From the NCBI GenBank assembly GCA_964427055.1, contig CAYRSQ010000030.1:1-9038 (forward strand): a DNA stretch of 9,038 nt, given 5' to 3'. Shown here in pieces: positions 6,948 through 9,038 of this stretch; the first letter of the stretch is position 1, and each line of letters begins with the position of its first letter. A program made the position numbers and the translations under genes. Under the pieces are notes generated by a model, which saw only the letters and a program-made list of their open reading frames with translations, was not told the origin of the DNA and ran no database searches. Source of the stretch: CAYNTH01 sp964427055 (GTDB lineage Archaea; Aenigmatarchaeota; Aenigmatarchaeia; CG10238-14; SCSR01).

Positions 6948-8027
6948 ATGGATAGAATTATCGTGTTCGAAGATCACGTGCAGCGGAGGATCGATCTTGT
7001 CAAACAGTTAAGACAACGGCTCAAGAAGATACCTATTGAGATTGTCGAGGGCCAAGGAGAGCAAGAGCAGAATAAGACGTACGAAGCTCAACTTGGAGAC
7101 TTACTGCAACGTAAGGCCCCGGATGGTGCGATGATTGTTTGCGATAAGGACCTTTCAAACTTGGGAAGACAGTTTGTTGGTCTGTCAGGAACGACGGTTG
7201 CTACTGTTGCCGACAGCCTCGGTTTTCCACTTTGTTTATACGCAAGAGGCGAAAGGGAACCACGAGGAGAGGAATTACTAAAGAGTCTAGCTCCGTGGGA
7301 AAAGAAGAGGATCATATTGAACTATACAACAGAGGAAACGCTTGCCAGAGAATGCGTTTGCATATTCAGAGCTTTTTCATATATCGAAAAATCCTACTTA
7401 GACTTGAAGAAGGAAGATCGAACCACACCGGCGGCAACACTGTCGAGGATTCTGGAACGTCCAGGAATCGAAGACCGTATTGCAATCTACGGTTCGGGCG
7501 AACAAGGCCTCTTGGAGGAAATTATGCCTTTCCTTAAAGGAAATCGTGTCAAGACAGAAAAAGAGTTAACAAAACGGATGACGCGAATTCTTGGTAATTG
7601 GTTATATACTTCAATTCTTCGATTTCCTGGCATTCTGGTCTCTATGGTTCCAGCAGCGAGTTACCTGAATATTGATCCGCGGGATTTCATAAAAGCTGAC
7701 GTTCAAAAATTGTTCAAGAGGGCTAAATACAAGGGCCCATTTTCTGACCTGCGTGACTGGTGGTGGCGTTATGAATTTGATGATCTGCTGAAGCAAAGCA
7801 GCTCTGAAGATGGATGGGATTTTGCTAAGAAGAAGGGAATTCGTGTACGCCAATGTATGGATCCCCAGACGAATACGAGGGCTGGCTTTTATTGCATGGT
7901 TACGGAAAAACCGGTTAGCGATAATAATTCAAAAAGTGGGATAAGTTGGTTCCCTGCAGGATCAGATCTTGCGCGCATTAGATTAGATAAGTTTAATGAA
8001 TTAGCACCTTGGGTAGGGTTATATTAG
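6948..8027 (+). CDS. Response-regulator-like protein with degenerate receiver and uncharacterised C-terminal domain
   Basis: A 359-residue protein. The first 130 or so residues look like a receiver domain: first strand RIIVFED ending in the acidic pair Glu8-Asp9, third strand AMIVCDKDLS with Asp66 where the phospho-acceptor belongs, fourth strand FPLCLYA (93-99), and fifth strand RIILNY (121-126). The usual Thr/Ser after strand four and the Lys-Pro after strand five are not evident, so the domain is degenerate and phosphorylation is uncertain. The rest (about 160-359) has no DNA-binding helix-turn-helix I can see. It includes an aromatic DLRDWWWRYEFDDLL stretch (268-281) and a C-terminal part with CMDPQTNTRAGFYC and SGISWFPAGSDLARIRL, which I cannot assign. 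It starts 15 bases after the histidine-kinase-like gene, which suggests a two-component-like pair whose output is a protein action rather than transcription. Gene call firm, receiver call moderate. Confidence 0.75.
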   Translation: MDRIIVFEDHVQRRIDLVKQLRQRLKKIPIEIVEGQGEQEQNKTYEAQLGDLLQRKAPDGAMIVCDKDLSNLGRQFVGLSGTTVATVADSLGFPLCLYARGEREPRGEELLKSLAPWEKKRIILNYTTEETLARECVCIFRAFSYIEKSYLDLKKEDRTTPAATLSRILERPGIEDRIAIYGSGEQGLLEEIMPFLKGNRVKTEKELTKRMTRILGNWLYTSILRFPGILVSMVPAASYLNIDPRDFIKADVQKLFKRAKYKGPFSDLRDWWWRYEFDDLLKQSSSEDGWDFAKKKGIRVRQCMDPQTNTRAGFYCMVTEKPVSDNNSKSGISWFPAGSDLARIRLDKFNELAPWVGLY

Positions 8028-8029
8028 CG

Positions 8030-8713
8030 ATGACGATACCAAGATCTTTTCTCCAAAGCTATCGCGATTTCTACACACATTTTTTCATTGTTGTAAAAGA
8101 CAAAGGTTGTTCTCCGCAAGGTCTGGAATTCACGACTACTCAGCAAGGCAAGAATTCTTGGCTAATAGAACTGGAGGAACCGATTCATCTTTCAAGATGG
8201 CCAATAATGCCATATACAAGTGTCGATATCTCGGTACACGCTGCTTTTCATTGCGGGCAAAGGCAAGGTGTCTTCGTTCACACGAAGTCTTCAGTTTATC
8301 TTACATATTTCCGTCGACATGAACGTAGAAAAACAGCCGAGCCCATGGAAAATGTTCGCTTCGATTACCATCCGGATGTAGACGATGCTGCACATCCTCT
8401 TTTGCATGCTCACATTTTTGCTAATGAACCACCGAATTCAATTCCTCAGCCTCTGGAAAAAAATTGTACGATTGATTGGGAACCATTAGAACAACGTCTA
8501 AATTCTTTTCGAGTTCCTGTTCCTAACATGACATTGCCATCAGTTCTATGTTGCTTAGTTGCATCTCATTTAGGTGCCAATGAGATAAAAAAATTGCTTG
8601 AACTAACGAAAAAAATACGAGGATCATTTTCGGATTTGGCAATTATAGACACGCAGAAAGATCTATTCTATACTAATTCGCTTGCTGGCGCACAATGGTT
8701 CGAAAGATCGTGA
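8030..8713 (+). CDS. Uncharacterised 227-residue protein, last gene of the operon
   Basis: I do not recognise this family. The ATG at 8030 lies 2 bases after the preceding stop and is preferred over an in-frame TTG at 8009 inside the upstream gene; GGGTAGGG at 8011-8018 may serve as a distant ribosome site. No signal peptide or membrane helix is evident. The middle holds a conserved-looking stretch, RFDYHPDVDDAAHPLLHAHI (110-129), rich in Asp and His. It recalls the R.D....HP..H.H patterns of several uncharacterised toxin- or defence-associated families and could bind metal or form an active site. A basic patch YFRRHERRKT (93-102) comes just before. Position after the methyltransferase, kinase and receiver-like genes makes it a likely component or effector of the same system; this is inference from context. 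Confidence 0.7.
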   Translation: MTIPRSFLQSYRDFYTHFFIVVKDKGCSPQGLEFTTTQQGKNSWLIELEEPIHLSRWPIMPYTSVDISVHAAFHCGQRQGVFVHTKSSVYLTYFRRHERRKTAEPMENVRFDYHPDVDDAAHPLLHAHIFANEPPNSIPQPLEKNCTIDWEPLEQRLNSFRVPVPNMTLPSVLCCLVASHLGANEIKKLLELTKKIRGSFSDLAIIDTQKDLFYTNSLAGAQWFERS

Positions 8714-8743
8714 CGGCCACCCTGTGAAGGGAGGAGAGGGTAT

Positions 8744-8818
8744 ATGAAGAAAATATTTGCGTTTTGCAACGCCACCGGGAAGCAGAAAGTCATCAACCTG
8801 ATCGTGAAGAGACAGTAG
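8744..8818 (+). CDS. Possible 24-residue small protein or gene remnant
   Basis: The ATG is preceded by an unusually purine-rich AAGGGAGGAGAGGG (8727-8740), whose GGAGG lies nine bases upstream. The peptide starts MKKIFAFCNATGKQK and ends IVKRQ. It is basic, has a short hydrophobic start and resembles nothing I know. It could be a real small gene, the truncated 5-prime end of a former gene (perhaps of a mobile element, given the repeat-like motif just downstream), or chance. The ribosome site is the only real support. Confidence 0.3.
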   Translation: MKKIFAFCNATGKQKVINLIVKRQ

Positions 8819-8862
8819 TTTCGAACCATGTGTCCTTTCAACTTAAAAATCCAGCACCTGAG

Positions 8863-8888
8863 GAAAGGGGTCAGACTTAAAACTTAAG
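8863..8888 (+). repeat. GGGGTCAGAC-type intergenic motif with adjoining CTTAA/TTAAG inverted repeat
   Basis: GAAAGGGGTCAGAC (8863-8876) is followed by the short inverted repeat CTTAA-AAC-TTAAG (8876-8888). ACTTAAAA occurs at 8841-8848 and again at 8875-8882. Motifs of the GGGGTCAGAC kind recur between genes in many proteobacterial genomes, often near IS200/REP-associated transposases; that link is from memory and the motif appears only once here. It may mark the edge of the island. Confidence 0.3.
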
Positions 8889-9038
8889 ATATTGATAGTG
8901 AGGAAATTGGATCACCTGCGATAGAAGCCACCCACCCCTCTTGTCTTACTTCAGATTTTCATGTCGGACGTCTTCAGATGCTTCAGACAGTGGTTGATTC
9001 AAGCGGACGAGTTTCTTCCTCACAGCGTGTATGTGTTG

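Larger units (their letters stand above)
8714..9038. other. Right-hand flank with no recognised full gene
   Basis: A 325-base stretch after the operon. It holds a 24-codon ORF (8744-8818) with a strong Shine-Dalgarno and a GGGGTCAGAC-type motif. I see no rho-independent terminator (no stable hairpin followed by a T-run). The final 93 bases are also open on the - strand, but with nothing recognisable. Confidence 0.5.

Noticed and set aside
8009..8029. TTG start at 8009 for the last operon gene
   Set aside because: It overlaps the end of the receiver-like gene. The ATG at 8030, 2 bases after the stop, is the simpler start.
8946..9038. Open - strand frame of 30 residues running off the right edge, possibly the end of a convergent gene
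   Set aside because: Too short to recognise, with no motif; the opposite strand is also open over the last 78 bases from an ATG at 8961 without a ribosome site. It cannot be told from chance.
1..9038. CRISPR array, tRNA or rRNA genes, intact insertion sequence
   Set aside because: No regularly spaced direct repeats, no tRNA-like cloverleaf or CCA end, no rRNA-like conserved stretches and no transposase motif were seen on reading the window.

Overview
The window is an accessory gene cluster from a bacterium. All convincing genes are on the + strand, closely spaced and bacterial in style, with Shine-Dalgarno sites and overlapping stop/start codons. There is no rRNA, tRNA or housekeeping gene to fix the taxonomy. 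The sequence is AT-leaning. A GGGGTCAGAC-type intergenic motif near the right end resembles motifs I associate with proteobacterial repeat families, but that is only a weak hint.

Left module (4-3184). The first gene encodes a GIY-YIG nuclease fused to a C-terminal RAMA-like domain. Six bases later, a TTG start opens a large sacsin/NO VEIN-like GHKL ATPase. Its C-terminal NOV_C (DUF3883) domain is cut by a one-base frame change at about 2949-2958, so the last part of the domain (with the IEVKG motif) lies in a second frame, 2942-3184. The same gene contains an uninterrupted run of eight G (2031-2038).

Gap (3185-3409). No gene is supported. A good sigma-70-like promoter (TTGACA, 17 bases, TAGATT) points into the right module.

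Right module (3410-8713). Four genes are packed like an operon: an NPPY-type N6-adenine DNA methyltransferase; a 737-residue protein with two GHKL ATPase domains (an HSP90/MORC-like one at the N-terminus, a histidine-kinase core at the C-terminus); a 359-residue protein with a degenerate receiver-like N-terminus; and a 227-residue protein I do not recognise. The methyltransferase and kinase genes overlap by 8 bases, the kinase and receiver-like genes are 15 bases apart, and the last pair is 2 bases apart.

Tail (8714-9038). It holds a 24-codon ORF with a strong Shine-Dalgarno and a GGGGTCAGAC motif, and otherwise nothing I can name.

Interpretation (inference): this looks like a composite anti-invader system. 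An adenine methyltransferase would mark self DNA, a two-component-like pair built on a dual GHKL protein would sense or relay a signal, and one or more nucleases (GIY-YIG-RAMA, and possibly the NOV_C domain) would act on DNA. I do not recognise the full six-gene combination as a named system. The AT content of the two modules differs, so they may be two adjacent systems rather than one.
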